This document shows, one piece after another, positions 1 through 9,489 of a DNA stretch of 64,000 nucleotides. The notes beneath the pieces are model-generated. The model was given only the letters and a program-made list of their open reading frames with translations, did no database searches and was not told the origin of the DNA. Origin of the DNA: Cnuibacter physcomitrellae (lineage in GTDB: Bacteria > Actinomycetota > Actinomycetes > Actinomycetales > Microbacteriaceae); the NCBI RefSeq assembly GCF_014640535.1, contig NZ_BMHD01000001.1, positions 1,924,214 to 1,988,213 on the forward strand. Reading direction: 5' to 3'. Every line of letters begins with the position of its first letter. Within the stretch, counting starts at the first letter, position 1. Position numbers and translations under genes: made by a program.

Positions 1-1112
1 TACACGGACGAGTCCGCCGACACGAGCAGCAGGTCCACGCCCGCCGAGAGGGCGAGCGTCGCCCGGTCGCCGGGCGACCACGCCTGCACCTCGGCCGCCG
101 CGGAGAGGTCGTCCGTGGTGATCACCCCCTGGAAGCCGAGCTGGTCGCGGAGCAGCGTGGTCGCGATGGTGCTCGAGAACGCCGCCGGCGCCGACGGGTC
201 GATGTTCGCGTAGGTGGCGGTCGAGAGCATCACGACGGCCGGTCCCTGCGCGAGCAGCGCGCGGTAGACGCTGATGTCGGGCCCGTCGGTGGTGACGACG
301 GTGTCGGTCACCCCGGTGTCGGTGTCGGTGTTCTCGCCCACGTGCCCCAGGCCCGGGAAGTGCTTCAGCGTCGGCATCACGCCCGCGTCGCGCATCCCGG
401 TGGCGAACGCCCCCGCCCCGGCGATCACCGCATCCGCCGAGTAGCCGTACTCGCGGTCGAGCTCGCCGATCGGCGGGTTGCTCTGCGCGGTCTCCGGGCT
501 CGTGACGATGTCGGCGACGGGGGCGAGGTTCATGTTGACGCCGGCCTGCCCGAGCTCCGCTCCCCACTGGGCGGCGGAGGCGCGCAGCTGGTCGGGCGAG
601 GACTGCCCCTGCGTGAGGGCCGACGGCATGTCGTCGAACCCGGGCCCCGACAGCACCTGGACGTCGCCGCCCTCCTGATCGGTCGACACCCACAGCTTGG
701 GTGCCCCGGCCGGCAGCGCCGAGGTGAACTGCTGGACCACCTGCGAGGTGGCGTCGACCCCGGCGGAGGAGCGGCCGTGGAGGAAGATGCCGCCGATCTG
801 CTGCTGGCTGACGGCATCCAGCGTGGTCTGATCGACGGAGTCGGCAGCGGTGCCCACCATGAACAGCTGGGCCACCTGCTGCTCGAGGCTCATGCCCGCG
901 ATCGGGTCGACCGGGGTCGGCGTCGGCGTGGGGGTCGGCGTGCGCGTGGGAGACGCCGTCGGCGACGCCGTGGGCGTTCCGGGCGACGGGTCGGGCGCGA
1001 CGCACCCCGCGAGCGCGAGCACGGCAGCACCGGCCGCGGTCACGAGCCCCATCCGGCGGGCGACTCGTCGGCGGGTCGGGATGGATCGGAGAGCGGTGCT
1101 TCGGGTGCGCAT
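1..1112 (-). CDS. Glycoside hydrolase family 3 lipoprotein (NagZ-like), 3' end missing
   Basis: The gene runs off the left edge, so about the first 370 codons are present. The N-terminus is a lipoprotein signal with lipobox LAGC (Cys37), followed by a Thr/Pro linker (about residues 40-65). A GH3 N-terminal barrel then begins, with DQEGG and KHFPG (about residue 250), the motif that marks beta-N-acetylglucosaminidases of the NagZ type. TTDDLSA near the cut end matches the nucleophile region. NagZ-type enzymes release N-acetylglucosamine from muropeptides, so an exported cell-wall recycling enzyme is the likely role. The motif here is KHFPGLGH rather than the usual KHFPGHGD, a departure in the catalytic loop. 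ATG at 1112 is chosen because it gives a complete Arg-rich n-region; a downstream Met at residue 21 is an alternative. Confidence 0.85.
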   Translation of the reverse strand, partial: MRTRSTALRSIPTRRRVARRMGLVTAAGAAVLALAGCVAPDPSPGTPTASPTASPTRTPTPTPTPTPVDPIAGMSLEQQVAQLFMVGTAADSVDQTTLDAVSQQQIGGIFLHGRSSAGVDATSQVVQQFTSALPAGAPKLWVSTDQEGGDVQVLSGPGFDDMPSALTQGQSSPDQLRASAAQWGAELGQAGVNMNLAPVADIVTSPETAQSNPPIGELDREYGYSADAVIAGAGAFATGMRDAGVMPTLKHFPGLGHVGENTDTDTGVTDTVVTTDGPDISVYRALLAQGPAVVMLSTATYANIDPSAPAAFSSTIATTLLRDQLGFQGVITTDDLSAAAEVQAWSPGDRATLALSAGVDLLLVSADSSV

Positions 1113-1302
1113 CGCTCTAGAACCTACCCGGACTCGCCTGCGCGACGGCCGTGGGCGTGAGGTACGACCCACCCGATGGCCGCAGAAAGGTACCGTGAGA
1201 GCCGACATGGCGCGCAGAGGACGCCATGCGCGCTCTGAGGCTCCCTTTCGACGGTCAGGCGGCCACCGGGCCCGCCCAGGCCCGCCCCGGCCCGCGCCGG
1301 CC

Positions 1303-1785
1303 TCAGCCGGCCGCGTCGGCGAGGATGTCCTGCACCACGCGGCACGCGTCGTGGTCGCCGTCGCCGGTGTGCATACCCGCGGCCGCGCGCTCCACGAGCG
1401 AGCGCAGCGACGCGCTCTCCTCGGCCGTGAGCCCGGGGAACATCCCCGCCTCGACCGCAGCGACCCGGGCCCGCAGCTCCTCGACGCGCGACCGCCCGGA
1501 TGCGGTGAGCACCAGTCGACGCACCCGCCGGTCGCGCGCATCCGCCGTCCGCTCCACGAGGCCCGCCGCCGCGAGGTCGTCGAGCACGTAGGTGAGCACG
1601 GTGCGGTCGATGCCGAGGTGCATCGCGATCGAGGCCTGCGTCGGCGGGTCGCCCGTGGCGAGGGTGCTGAGGATCTGGAAGCCCCGCGGCCCGTGCGGCA
1701 GGTCGCCCACCGCCTCCTCCGTCTCGCGCTGCCAGGCGCGGAACACCACGCCGAGTGCCCAGCCGAGCTCCGAGTCGTGCGCCAT
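1303..1785 (-). CDS. MarR family transcriptional regulator
   Basis: A 160-residue winged-helix regulator of normal MarR length. The helix-turn-helix lies around residues 45-75 (TQASIAMHLGIDRTVLTYVLDDL) and the wing around residues 80-95 (ERTADARDRRVRRLVLT), with the conserved DxRxRR pattern. It is divergent from the flavin oxidoreductase gene that begins 75 bp away, the usual arrangement for a MarR repressor and the redox gene it controls. The ligand is unknown. Confidence 0.9.
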   Translation of the reverse strand: MAHDSELGWALGVVFRAWQRETEEAVGDLPHGPRGFQILSTLATGDPPTQASIAMHLGIDRTVLTYVLDDLAAAGLVERTADARDRRVRRLVLTASGRSRVEELRARVAAVEAGMFPGLTAEESASLRSLVERAAAGMHTGDGDHDACRVVQDILADAAG

Positions 1786-1822
1786 GAGCAGATCCTACCG
1801 GAATACGTTGTGAATCAGATAG

Positions 1823-1832
1823 GTTGTACGAC
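1823..1832. promoter_or_regulatory. Possible MarR operator
   Basis: GTTGTACGAC is an imperfect dyad (8 of 10 positions symmetric) in the 75 bp between the divergent MarR and oxidoreductase genes. The downstream gene has a good ribosome site (AGAGGA, 6 nt before its ATG). Assignment to the MarR protein rests on position only. Confidence 0.35.
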
Positions 1833-1860
1833 AGACGATCTTTCAACCAGAGGACCTCGC

Positions 1861-4071
1861 ATGGACTACGGTCATCCGATCCGCTTCGGAACCTTCATCA
1901 CCCCGACGGCGGCGAGCCCGCAGGCGTCGGTCGCGCTGGCTCAGCTCAGCGAGCAGCTCGGGTACGACCTGGTCACCTTCCAGGACCACCCGTACCAGCC
2001 GGCGTTCCTCGACACCTGGACCCTCCTCACCTGGGCGGCGGCGTCGACGAGCACCATCCACCTCTCCCCGAACGTGCTCAACCTCCCGCTGCGGCCCGCC
2101 GCGGTGACGGCCCGAGCGGCCGCGTCGCTCGACCTCCTCTCCGGAGGCCGCGTCGACCTCGGCCTCGGCGCCGGCGCGTTCTGGGACGCCATCGAGGCCA
2201 TGGGCGGCACCCGGCTCACCCCGGGGCAGGCCGTCGACGCGCTCTCCGAGGCGATCGACGTCATCCGCGGCATCTGGAACCCCGCCGACCGGACTCCGCT
2301 CCGAGGCGGGGAGCACTACCCGATCCGCGGCGCGAAGCGGGGACCGGCGCCGGCGCACGAGATCCCGATCTGGCTGGGCGCCTACAAGCCCCGGATGCTG
2401 CGCCTCACCGGGCGCAAGGCCGACGGCTGGCTGCCCTCGCTCGCCTACATGCAGGACGGCAAGCTCGCGGAGGGCAACGCCCGGATCGACGACGCGGCGC
2501 GAGACGCCGGGCGCGATCCGTCCGAGGTGACGCGACTGCTCAACATCGGCGGCGGCGAGAGCGTCGACCAGCTCGTGTCGCTCGCCCTCGCCGACGGCGT
2601 GAGCACCTTCATCCTCGCCACCGACGATCCCGCACAGCTGCAGCGCTTCGCCGAGGAGGTCGTCCCCGCGGTCCGAACGACGGTGACCGCCGAGCGGGAG
2701 CGAGCCGGCACCGCCGTGCGCACCGGACGCAGTGCCCGCGCCCTCGCCCAACGGCGCGAGGGCATCGCCTACGACGACCTGCCCGAGTCGCTGCGCGAGA
2801 CGGCGGTCGAGCCGGGCGACATCGGATTCGCGGGAGTGCGGTCGACGTACATGCGCGCGGGCTCGCCCGGGCTCGTGCTGCGGCCCCGGTCCGTCGACGA
2901 GGTCGTGGAGGCGGTGGGCTTCGCACGCCGCCATCCCGACCTGCCGCTCGGCGTCCGCAGTCGCGGGCACGGCATCAGCGGACGCAGCACGAACGACGGT
3001 GGACTCGTCATCGACCTCGCCGCGCTCGACTCCCTCGAGGTGCTCGACGAGTCGCGTCGACTCGTGCGCGTGGGCCCCGGCGCGCGGTGGATGGACGTGG
3101 CCGCCGCGCTGCAGCCGCACGGCTGGGCGCTCTCCAGCGGAGACTACGGCGGGGTGGGTGTCGGCGGACTCGCGACCGCGGGCGGGATCGGCTTCCTCTC
3201 CCGGGAGCACGGACTCACGATCGATCACCTCGTCGCCGCGGAGGTGGTGCTCGCGGACGGTTCCGTCGTGCGCACCTCGGCGACGGAGGAGCCCGACCTG
3301 TTCTGGGCGATCCGCGGGGCAGGGGCGAACGTCGGGATCGTCACGGCGTTCGAGTTCGAGGTCGACGAGGTCACCGACGTCGGCTGGGTGCAGCTCGCGT
3401 TCGACGCCTCCGACACGGAGGGCTTCCTCGAGCGCTTCGGAGCCGCGATGGAGGCCGCCCCGCGCGACGTGACGCTGTTCCTCATCCTCGGCGCCGCCCG
3501 TCCGGGCGAGCCGACGATCGCGCAGGTGTACGGGGTGGTCGACTCGCCGAATCCGGACACGATCATCGCGCGGCTGCAGCCCTTCGCCGAGATCGGGCCC
3601 CTCGTGGGGCAGCAGGTGCAGCTCGCCCCGTACGCGGCGGTGATGGCCAACGCCTCGGATGCGACGCACGACGGACAGGGTGAGCCCGGCTTCCGCTCCA
3701 CCCTGCTCGGGCACCTCGACCAGGAGTCCGCCGCCGCTGCCGCCGCCCTGGTGCGGTCGGGGTCGGCTCCGTGGTTCCAGATCCGCTCGGTGGGCGGCGC
3801 GGTCTCCGACGTGGAGGCGGATGCGACGGCGTACGCGCACCGCTCGGCGAACTTCTCGGTGACGGCGATCGGCCGCTCGGCGAGGTTCGAGGCGCTCTGG
3901 GACGCGCTCGCCGCCCACGGAGAGGGCCTCTACCTCAGCTTCGAGACACGGACGGGGGCCTCGATCGTGGAGCAGGCGTTCCCGCCCGCGCACCTCGCCC
4001 GCCTCCGCGAGGTGAAGCGCCGCGTCGACCCCGCCCGCCTCTTCAAGGACAACTTCGCTATCCCCGAGTGA
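1861..4071 (+). CDS. Fused LLM-class flavin monooxygenase / FAD-linked oxidase
   Basis: A 736-residue protein made of two enzymes usually encoded apart. Residues 1 to about 275 are a luciferase-like (F420/FMN) TIM barrel, with GLGAG at 101-105 and a standard C-terminal part. Residues from about 325 are a p-cresol-methylhydroxylase/berberine-bridge type FAD-binding oxidase, with RSRGHG at about 366-371 (the loop that often carries FAD-linked His) and a BBE tail (RVDPARLF) at the end. The first domain would use reduced flavin or F420, the second bound FAD and oxygen. The substrate cannot be read from sequence. The frame is open throughout with no sign of an artificial join. Start ATG 1861 has AGAGGA 6 nt upstream. 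Probably controlled by the divergent MarR. Confidence 0.85.
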   Translation: MDYGHPIRFGTFITPTAASPQASVALAQLSEQLGYDLVTFQDHPYQPAFLDTWTLLTWAAASTSTIHLSPNVLNLPLRPAAVTARAAASLDLLSGGRVDLGLGAGAFWDAIEAMGGTRLTPGQAVDALSEAIDVIRGIWNPADRTPLRGGEHYPIRGAKRGPAPAHEIPIWLGAYKPRMLRLTGRKADGWLPSLAYMQDGKLAEGNARIDDAARDAGRDPSEVTRLLNIGGGESVDQLVSLALADGVSTFILATDDPAQLQRFAEEVVPAVRTTVTAERERAGTAVRTGRSARALAQRREGIAYDDLPESLRETAVEPGDIGFAGVRSTYMRAGSPGLVLRPRSVDEVVEAVGFARRHPDLPLGVRSRGHGISGRSTNDGGLVIDLAALDSLEVLDESRRLVRVGPGARWMDVAAALQPHGWALSSGDYGGVGVGGLATAGGIGFLSREHGLTIDHLVAAEVVLADGSVVRTSATEEPDLFWAIRGAGANVGIVTAFEFEVDEVTDVGWVQLAFDASDTEGFLERFGAAMEAAPRDVTLFLILGAARPGEPTIAQVYGVVDSPNPDTIIARLQPFAEIGPLVGQQVQLAPYAAVMANASDATHDGQGEPGFRSTLLGHLDQESAAAAAALVRSGSAPWFQIRSVGGAVSDVEADATAYAHRSANFSVTAIGRSARFEALWDALAAHGEGLYLSFETRTGASIVEQAFPPAHLARLREVKRRVDPARLFKDNFAIPE

Positions 4072-4107
4072 CGCGCTCGCGCCCGCCGGCCAGGTGGGCG
4101 CGGCAGA

Positions 4108-4977
4108 ATGGGCGGCATGGCGGGAATCAGGGGGCTCATCCGGGAGCAGCGGGAACCGCTGCTCCACGTGTCGGTCGACTCGGAGCCGGCGCCGCCCGCC
4201 GAGCACGGGCACGAGCACGGGCACACGCCCCACCTCCGCGCCGAGCAGCCGCCCACGATCGTGCTCGTGCACGGGATCGCGTCGAGCGCGACGACGTTCG
4301 ACTTCGTCGTCCCGCTCATCCGCGACGACTACCGGGTGATCGCGGTCGACCTCCTCGGCTTCGGTCAGTCGCCGCAGCCTCCGGATGCGGAGTACACGCT
4401 TGAGGAGCACGTCGACGCCCTCGCGCACACCCTCCGCCACCTCGGCCTCCGGCACTTCACCCTGGTCGGGCACTCGCTCGGCTGCCTCATCGCCTCACGC
4501 TACGCGGCGACCCATCGCCGCTCGCTCGACAAGCTCGTGCTGGTCAGCCCGCCCGTGTACCAGTCGCCCTCCGAGATCGGGGATCCGCGCACCCGGGCCC
4601 GGGTCTCCGGCTACCTGGCGGCCTACCGCTTCTTCCGCGAGAACAAGGACTTCACCCTCGCGAACGCCGCCTGGGTGACGAAGCTGCTCCCCATCGAGCA
4701 CGTGATGGAGATCACGGAGCAGAACTGGACGCCGTTCGTGAAGTCGCTCGAGAACTGCATCGAGACGCAGACCATCATCAGCGACCTCGCCACCGTCGAC
4801 GTGCCGATCGAGGTCGTCTACGGCACCCTCGACGAGTTCCTCGTCCCCGGCAGCGTCGCGATCCTGTCGCGAATGAAGGGCGTCACCACGCATCCGGTGC
4901 ACGTCAACGACCACGTCATCCGCCGCTCGATGGCTCGGGTGGTCGCGACGGCGATCGGCGCCGCACCCGCGCGCTGA
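4108..4977 (+). CDS. Alpha/beta hydrolase
   Basis: A 289-residue alpha/beta-hydrolase with a visible triad: Ser123 in GHSLG, Asp242 in YGTLDEF and His269 in VNDHV, plus the oxyanion motif HG at 55-56. A His-rich stretch (HGHEHGH, about 33-39) precedes the fold and is unusual; metal binding is conceivable but not shown. It follows the oxidase fusion by 36 bp on the same strand, so the two may be co-transcribed. ATG 4108 has AGGTGGG 9 nt upstream; ATG 4117 is an alternative. Substrate unknown. Confidence 0.85.
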   Translation: MGGMAGIRGLIREQREPLLHVSVDSEPAPPAEHGHEHGHTPHLRAEQPPTIVLVHGIASSATTFDFVVPLIRDDYRVIAVDLLGFGQSPQPPDAEYTLEEHVDALAHTLRHLGLRHFTLVGHSLGCLIASRYAATHRRSLDKLVLVSPPVYQSPSEIGDPRTRARVSGYLAAYRFFRENKDFTLANAAWVTKLLPIEHVMEITEQNWTPFVKSLENCIETQTIISDLATVDVPIEVVYGTLDEFLVPGSVAILSRMKGVTTHPVHVNDHVIRRSMARVVATAIGAAPAR

Positions 4978-5024
4978 GTGCGGATGCGGCGCCGATCGAC
5001 ACGCGGGCGCGGGGCGCGAGGGCG

Positions 5025-6254
5025 CTAGCGCTTGCTCCCCTCGAGCGTTCCCGAGACCTTGCCCGCCGGGTCGTAGATGACGCAGGAGACCAGGCGGTCG
5101 TCCGCCTCCTCCCACGACGTGGAGGTGGGCGTGTAGTAGTTGTAGTTCAGCGTGGAGTCGGCGTACGGGATGCCGACGAAGGCCTCGTACGCGTCGGCGC
5201 ACCCCTCCTCGGCGTCCTGCGCGACGGCGTCGTCACCGGGGTACGTGCTGCCCCCCGTGATGTCGAAGTCGTAGTAGACCTCGTAGTCGTGCGGGTCGGA
5301 GCAGCTGACCAGCGGGACGTCGCTGACCTCGGTGCCGGACGTCGTGTCGTTCAAGCAGTCGCCCACCTGGATCGAGAACACGTCGACCTGGGTCTCGTCG
5401 ACGTCCCCGCCGTCGGTCGCGCTGGGCGTGTAGTCGCTCAGGCCGCCGACGACCGCCGCCGTCGTGGTGCCGGCGATCACGATGGCGATGATCGAGAAGA
5501 TCGCGACGATCACGCCGATGCCCGTGAGCACGGCGCCGACCACGATGCCCGCGGTCGCGGGCCCGTTCTTGTAGCCCGCGCGCTTGGACTGGTTGCGGGC
5601 GATGATCGAGATGATCAGTCCGACGACGTTGGCGAAGATCGCGACGATCAGACCGACGATGCCGAGCGTCTTGCCCGGGAAGTCACCCGGGTTCTGCGGG
5701 GGCTGCCCCGGGCCGCCGGGGTAGCCGGGTCCGCCGTATCCCGGACCGGCCGGGGGCGGGGTCTGCCCGCCGCCGAAGCCGCCCGGCTGGTAGGCCGGCG
5801 GAGGCGGCGTGGAGCCGGAGGGACCGGAGGGCGGAGGAGGAGGTGTCGACCCCGAGGCGGACGGCACCGGCGGCGGACCGTACGGGTTGCTGCCCGACGG
5901 ACCCGACGGCGGACCCGCGGGCGGCGGAGGCGTCGACCCCGAGGCGGACGGACCCGACGGCGGGCCCGCGGGCGGCGGGGGCGTCGGCCCCGAGGCGGAC
6001 GGCACCGGCGGCGGACCGTACGGGTTGCTGCCCGACGGACCGGACGGCGGCGGGGGCGACGAGGGCTGGCCGTACGGTGAGCTGCTGCCCGGGCCGGGCG
6101 GCGGCGAGGACGGCTGCTGCCCGTAGGGCGCAGGCGGAGCGGGAGGACCCGCGGGCGGCTGCTGACCCTCGGTCTGCGGGGGCTGGTACGTCGGGGGCAG
6201 CGGCGGCGTCTTCTGCTCGTCGGGCCGGCTGTCTCCCCCAGTCGGGTCGGTCAT
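5025..6254 (-). CDS. Proline-rich DUF4190 / septum-formation domain membrane protein
   Basis: A 409-residue protein in three parts. About 190 N-terminal residues are Pro/Gly/Ser-rich and presumably cytoplasmic. Next come two membrane helices typical of DUF4190 (GIVGLIVAIFANVVGLIIS and GIVVGAVLTGIGVIVAIFS). The C-terminal extracytoplasmic domain resembles the actinobacterial septum-formation family, starting VGDCLND and containing paired cysteines (SCSDPHD, EGCADAY, SCVIYDP). Family members are linked to cell division, but a direct role is inferred. It converges with the hydrolase gene with 47 bp between them. Confidence 0.8.
   Translation of the reverse strand: MTDPTGGDSRPDEQKTPPLPPTYQPPQTEGQQPPAGPPAPPAPYGQQPSSPPPGPGSSSPYGQPSSPPPPSGPSGSNPYGPPPVPSASGPTPPPPAGPPSGPSASGSTPPPPAGPPSGPSGSNPYGPPPVPSASGSTPPPPPSGPSGSTPPPPAYQPGGFGGGQTPPPAGPGYGGPGYPGGPGQPPQNPGDFPGKTLGIVGLIVAIFANVVGLIISIIARNQSKRAGYKNGPATAGIVVGAVLTGIGVIVAIFSIIAIVIAGTTTAAVVGGLSDYTPSATDGGDVDETQVDVFSIQVGDCLNDTTSGTEVSDVPLVSCSDPHDYEVYYDFDITGGSTYPGDDAVAQDAEEGCADAYEAFVGIPYADSTLNYNYYTPTSTSWEEADDRLVSCVIYDPAGKVSGTLEGSKR
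5843..6050 (-). repeat. Internal repeats in the Pro-rich region
   Basis: A stretch of about 40 bp encoding GSNPYGPPPVPSASG occurs twice about 138 bp apart (near 5861 and 5999), with a shorter PSASG..PPPPAGPPSGP unit between. The near-identical DNA points to recent internal duplication in a disordered segment. Confidence 0.7.
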
Positions 6255-6389
6255 GTCTCGCTCTCCTCGTCACAAGCATCGAGGGCGCTCGCCCCCGACC
6301 TTGATCCGAACGTACTCGCACCCGCCGTCGTCGGCTATGGGGAGAACTCACCATCGCCAGGCGCCCGATCACGAGCAGCGTCCGGGGCG

Positions 6390-9300
6390 TCAGTGCCGGC
6401 CGCGCCCCTTCCGGCCGGGCGACGATCCCCTGGTCAGCCGCCCGCGCCCCGCCAGCAGCTGCCCCACCCGCTTCTCCGGCCGCACGGCGACGATCCCGAC
6501 CACAGCGGCCGCCACCGCTGCACAGGCCATCAGCGCGAGCGGCGGGAACTCCGCCCAGTCGGCGGGCATGTCCGCCGTCGCCCACACGAACACGATCACG
6601 GCCGCGAGCGCCGACGCGGGCCCGAGCCGCCACACCAGGTCGCGGAAGGTCCCCGGCTTCGTGCGGCGCGACCTCACGATCGCGTGCCCCACGCCCAGCG
6701 CGGCGATCACGAACACCAGGAGCGCCAGCCCCCCGACGAGGAGGAAGGGGATCACCCGCTGGAACCGATCCCGGGCCAGGGCACCCGCATCCGGCCCCGT
6801 GAAGGTGCCCGCCGGGAACTCGAGCATCGCACCGAGGTCGTCGTAGCTGCTCCCGGTCGGGTACCCGAACTCGCCGTAGGTCTCGGTGAGCGCGTGGCGG
6901 GTGGCGCCGTCGCTCTGCGTGGCGGTCTCCGTGATCGTGCCGTAGTCGGACGGCGACGGGTCCTCCAGGTAGTCCGACGGCCCCATCTCGGCGACGGCCG
7001 TGCCGAACGGGAAGGTGGACTCCTTCCAGTCGCGCGCGTCCTCGGCCGTGTCGGGATCCTCGCGCAGCCACCCGGCGGTCTCCGCGAGCGCCGCGAGGTC
7101 GTCGGGGACGGTGATCGACACCTCGACCGGGCTCGGCCCGTCGGTCTGCGTCCCCCAGCTGTCCCAGCCCTCCAGCAGGGCCACCCACCGCATCCGGTCG
7201 ACCGTCTCGCCCGGCGCCTCCGCCAGCGGTGAGGCGGGAGCCGCGGTCACCGCCGAGGCGAGCATGTACGTCACCTCGACGTCGTGCGTGTCGGTCAGCA
7301 CCTGCGACATCCGCGTCGCGACGAGGGCGAGGTCGCCCTGGCGGGTGACGTCGAAGGGGACGTCGGCTCCATCGACTCGGACGCCCGTCACGGAGAGCCC
7401 CAGGTCCTGCCCGTCCATCGCGGCGGGCAGCTTCTGCGCGAACTGCGGCGGCCGACTCGCGTCGTCGTCGATCGACATCGTGACGCGCTCCGTGACGTCG
7501 AGCCGGCCCCTGCCGTCGTCGTCGCGCGAGAGCGTCGCGTCGACCGAGACGGAGTCGATGGTCGTGTAGAGGGCGCCCGGCACGTCGACGTCGTACGAGT
7601 CGAACGTGGACGAGCGGGCGTACGGGGTCGTGACCGTGGCCGCCAGCACGATGGACCCGGCCACCAGAAGGATCGCGAGCGTGTTCACGGCGAACCGCGG
7701 CCACGTCACGAAGTCGCGGGTCCGCCAGTCGCTCGCCGTGGGCGCATCGTCGCCGAGTTCGCGATCGATGGCCGCCGTCATCCGCTTGCCTGCGTCGCGC
7801 GGGTCGTCCAGCAGCACCGCGTACGGCAGCAGCGGATCCGTCAGCGTGGCGCGCTCGAGCAGGCTCGTGCGCTCGGCGTAGACGCCGATGCCGCGGAGGT
7901 GCTGCTTCACGAGGGCGCCCTTGCGCGTGAGCGGCCGCGCGCTGAGTGCGATCGAGATCACGACGAGGGAGATCGCCGTCGAGACGAGGACGAAGGCGGC
8001 GGGCCACCACACGATCGCCAGCGTGGTCTGGAACGACAGCTGCCGGACGATGCCCCACTGCACGAGGGTGAGCGCGATCGGGGCGAGCAGGAACCAGTCG
8101 CGGACGAAGCCGCGGGGGACCCGACGGAAGCCGTCGGTGAGCTGCCGGCGCCGTTCCAGGGCGAGGTCGTAGGCGAAGCCCGCCCGGAGCCGATCGCCGA
8201 CGCGCCCGGTGCGGCGCGCGGCGCGTCCGGCCGCGATGAGGGCTTCCCGACGGCTTCCGCCGCGGGGGTCGCGAAGCTCGTCGAGCGCTCCCGCGAGCTC
8301 TCTCGTGCGCGGCCGCTCGAGGATCTGCGCCGCGACGAGCGGAGAGACGCCCTTCGGCGGGTCGTACTGGGCGACGAACCACGGCCGACCCCGGGCGTCG
8401 CTCCACGCCACGGCGCGAGCGGCGAGCGAGAACAGCAGCGTCACCAGGAGCACCACGAGCGGGACCACCGGCCCGAACGTCTGCACGAGGAACAGCGGCG
8501 ACGGGCCCGGCATCGTGATCGTGCCCGGCTGGAAGCGCATGTCGAACCAGGCCTGCGCGTTCGGCGGGATGTTCTGGTCGAGCGTGAACGCGTACGTCGT
8601 CTGCCCGGGCGGGCTGTCCTCCTCGGGCTCCAGCCAGTCGCCGCCGCTCACGAGCAGCCAGGCGATGTCGGCGCGGGGCTGGCGGACGAGATGGCTCGCG
8701 AGCTCGTCGGGCATCGTGATGGTCACGTCGAGACCCGCGAACGCCTGCGGCCAGCTGGGACCGAAGACGCTCCACTCGAGGAGGTCGATGTCGTCGCCCG
8801 AGGCGTCGTCGGTCGAGGCGTAGGCGAGGTCCTGGAGGGTGTACCGGAGGGTGAACTCGTGGTCGCCGCTCAGGCGCTGGCCGGTGTCGAGCGTGTAGGT
8901 GAGCCGGTCGGATGTGGTCTGGCTCGGCGGATCGACGGGGTCGCCGTCGATGGTGGCGCTGAGCAGCGTCGGGTTCAGGGCGTGGCCCTGGTACTCCACC
9001 GGCAGCACACGCTGGATGCCGCTCTCGTCGACGTCGTCCGGGAAGAACGCGGTGATGGTCTCGACCACCTCGGCCTGCAGCCGCCCCTCCGCATCCTGGG
9101 TGAGGGTGTAGTCCGCGGTGAAGTCGCGAGCGATCCAGGTGTCGGTGGCGGTCTCGGCGGATCCGGTGATGTCCTCGAACGTCAGCGGCGGGTTGATGAC
9201 GGGGCCGAACAGCAGCACGAGCCCGGCCACGCCGATGAGACCCCAGAAGGCGCGCAGCCCGTTGCGGAGTCGCTTCCCCCCGTGCGAGCGCAGCCACGCC

Positions 9301-9410
9301 TCGAGCGCGAGCAGCCACCGCGACAGCAGCGCCCACAGCGGCGTCGGCCGCGGTCGGGCGTCCGGGACCCGCTCGCCCTCGGCGCGCCCCGCGTCGTCCT
9401 CCCCCGCCAC
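6390..9410 (-). CDS. Large DUF2207-type membrane protein with two extracytoplasmic modules
   Basis: A 1006-residue polytopic protein. After a short cytoplasmic N-terminus and a membrane helix (GLIGVAGLVLLFGPVI, about 50-65) comes an extracytoplasmic beta domain of DUF2207 type, a helix, a cytoplasmic segment, two more helices, then a second extracytoplasmic domain (VDVPGALYTTIDSVSVDAT, RLDVTERVTMS) and three C-terminal helices. DUF2207 proteins normally have one such module, so this is twice the usual size and looks like an internal duplication. Function unknown; an envelope role is likely. ATG 9410 faces the gene at 9490 across a 79 bp divergent promoter region. Confidence 0.7.
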   Translation of the reverse strand: MAGEDDAGRAEGERVPDARPRPTPLWALLSRWLLALEAWLRSHGGKRLRNGLRAFWGLIGVAGLVLLFGPVINPPLTFEDITGSAETATDTWIARDFTADYTLTQDAEGRLQAEVVETITAFFPDDVDESGIQRVLPVEYQGHALNPTLLSATIDGDPVDPPSQTTSDRLTYTLDTGQRLSGDHEFTLRYTLQDLAYASTDDASGDDIDLLEWSVFGPSWPQAFAGLDVTITMPDELASHLVRQPRADIAWLLVSGGDWLEPEEDSPPGQTTYAFTLDQNIPPNAQAWFDMRFQPGTITMPGPSPLFLVQTFGPVVPLVVLLVTLLFSLAARAVAWSDARGRPWFVAQYDPPKGVSPLVAAQILERPRTRELAGALDELRDPRGGSRREALIAAGRAARRTGRVGDRLRAGFAYDLALERRRQLTDGFRRVPRGFVRDWFLLAPIALTLVQWGIVRQLSFQTTLAIVWWPAAFVLVSTAISLVVISIALSARPLTRKGALVKQHLRGIGVYAERTSLLERATLTDPLLPYAVLLDDPRDAGKRMTAAIDRELGDDAPTASDWRTRDFVTWPRFAVNTLAILLVAGSIVLAATVTTPYARSSTFDSYDVDVPGALYTTIDSVSVDATLSRDDDGRGRLDVTERVTMSIDDDASRPPQFAQKLPAAMDGQDLGLSVTGVRVDGADVPFDVTRQGDLALVATRMSQVLTDTHDVEVTYMLASAVTAAPASPLAEAPGETVDRMRWVALLEGWDSWGTQTDGPSPVEVSITVPDDLAALAETAGWLREDPDTAEDARDWKESTFPFGTAVAEMGPSDYLEDPSPSDYGTITETATQSDGATRHALTETYGEFGYPTGSSYDDLGAMLEFPAGTFTGPDAGALARDRFQRVIPFLLVGGLALLVFVIAALGVGHAIVRSRRTKPGTFRDLVWRLGPASALAAVIVFVWATADMPADWAEFPPLALMACAAVAAAVVGIVAVRPEKRVGQLLAGRGRLTRGSSPGRKGRGRH

Positions 9411-9489
9411 GCTCCCACCCTACGTGGACACCGCGGGCGGTGTGCGTGCCCGCATCCGCCGCGTGCGCCGGATCCGCCATGATCGGAGG

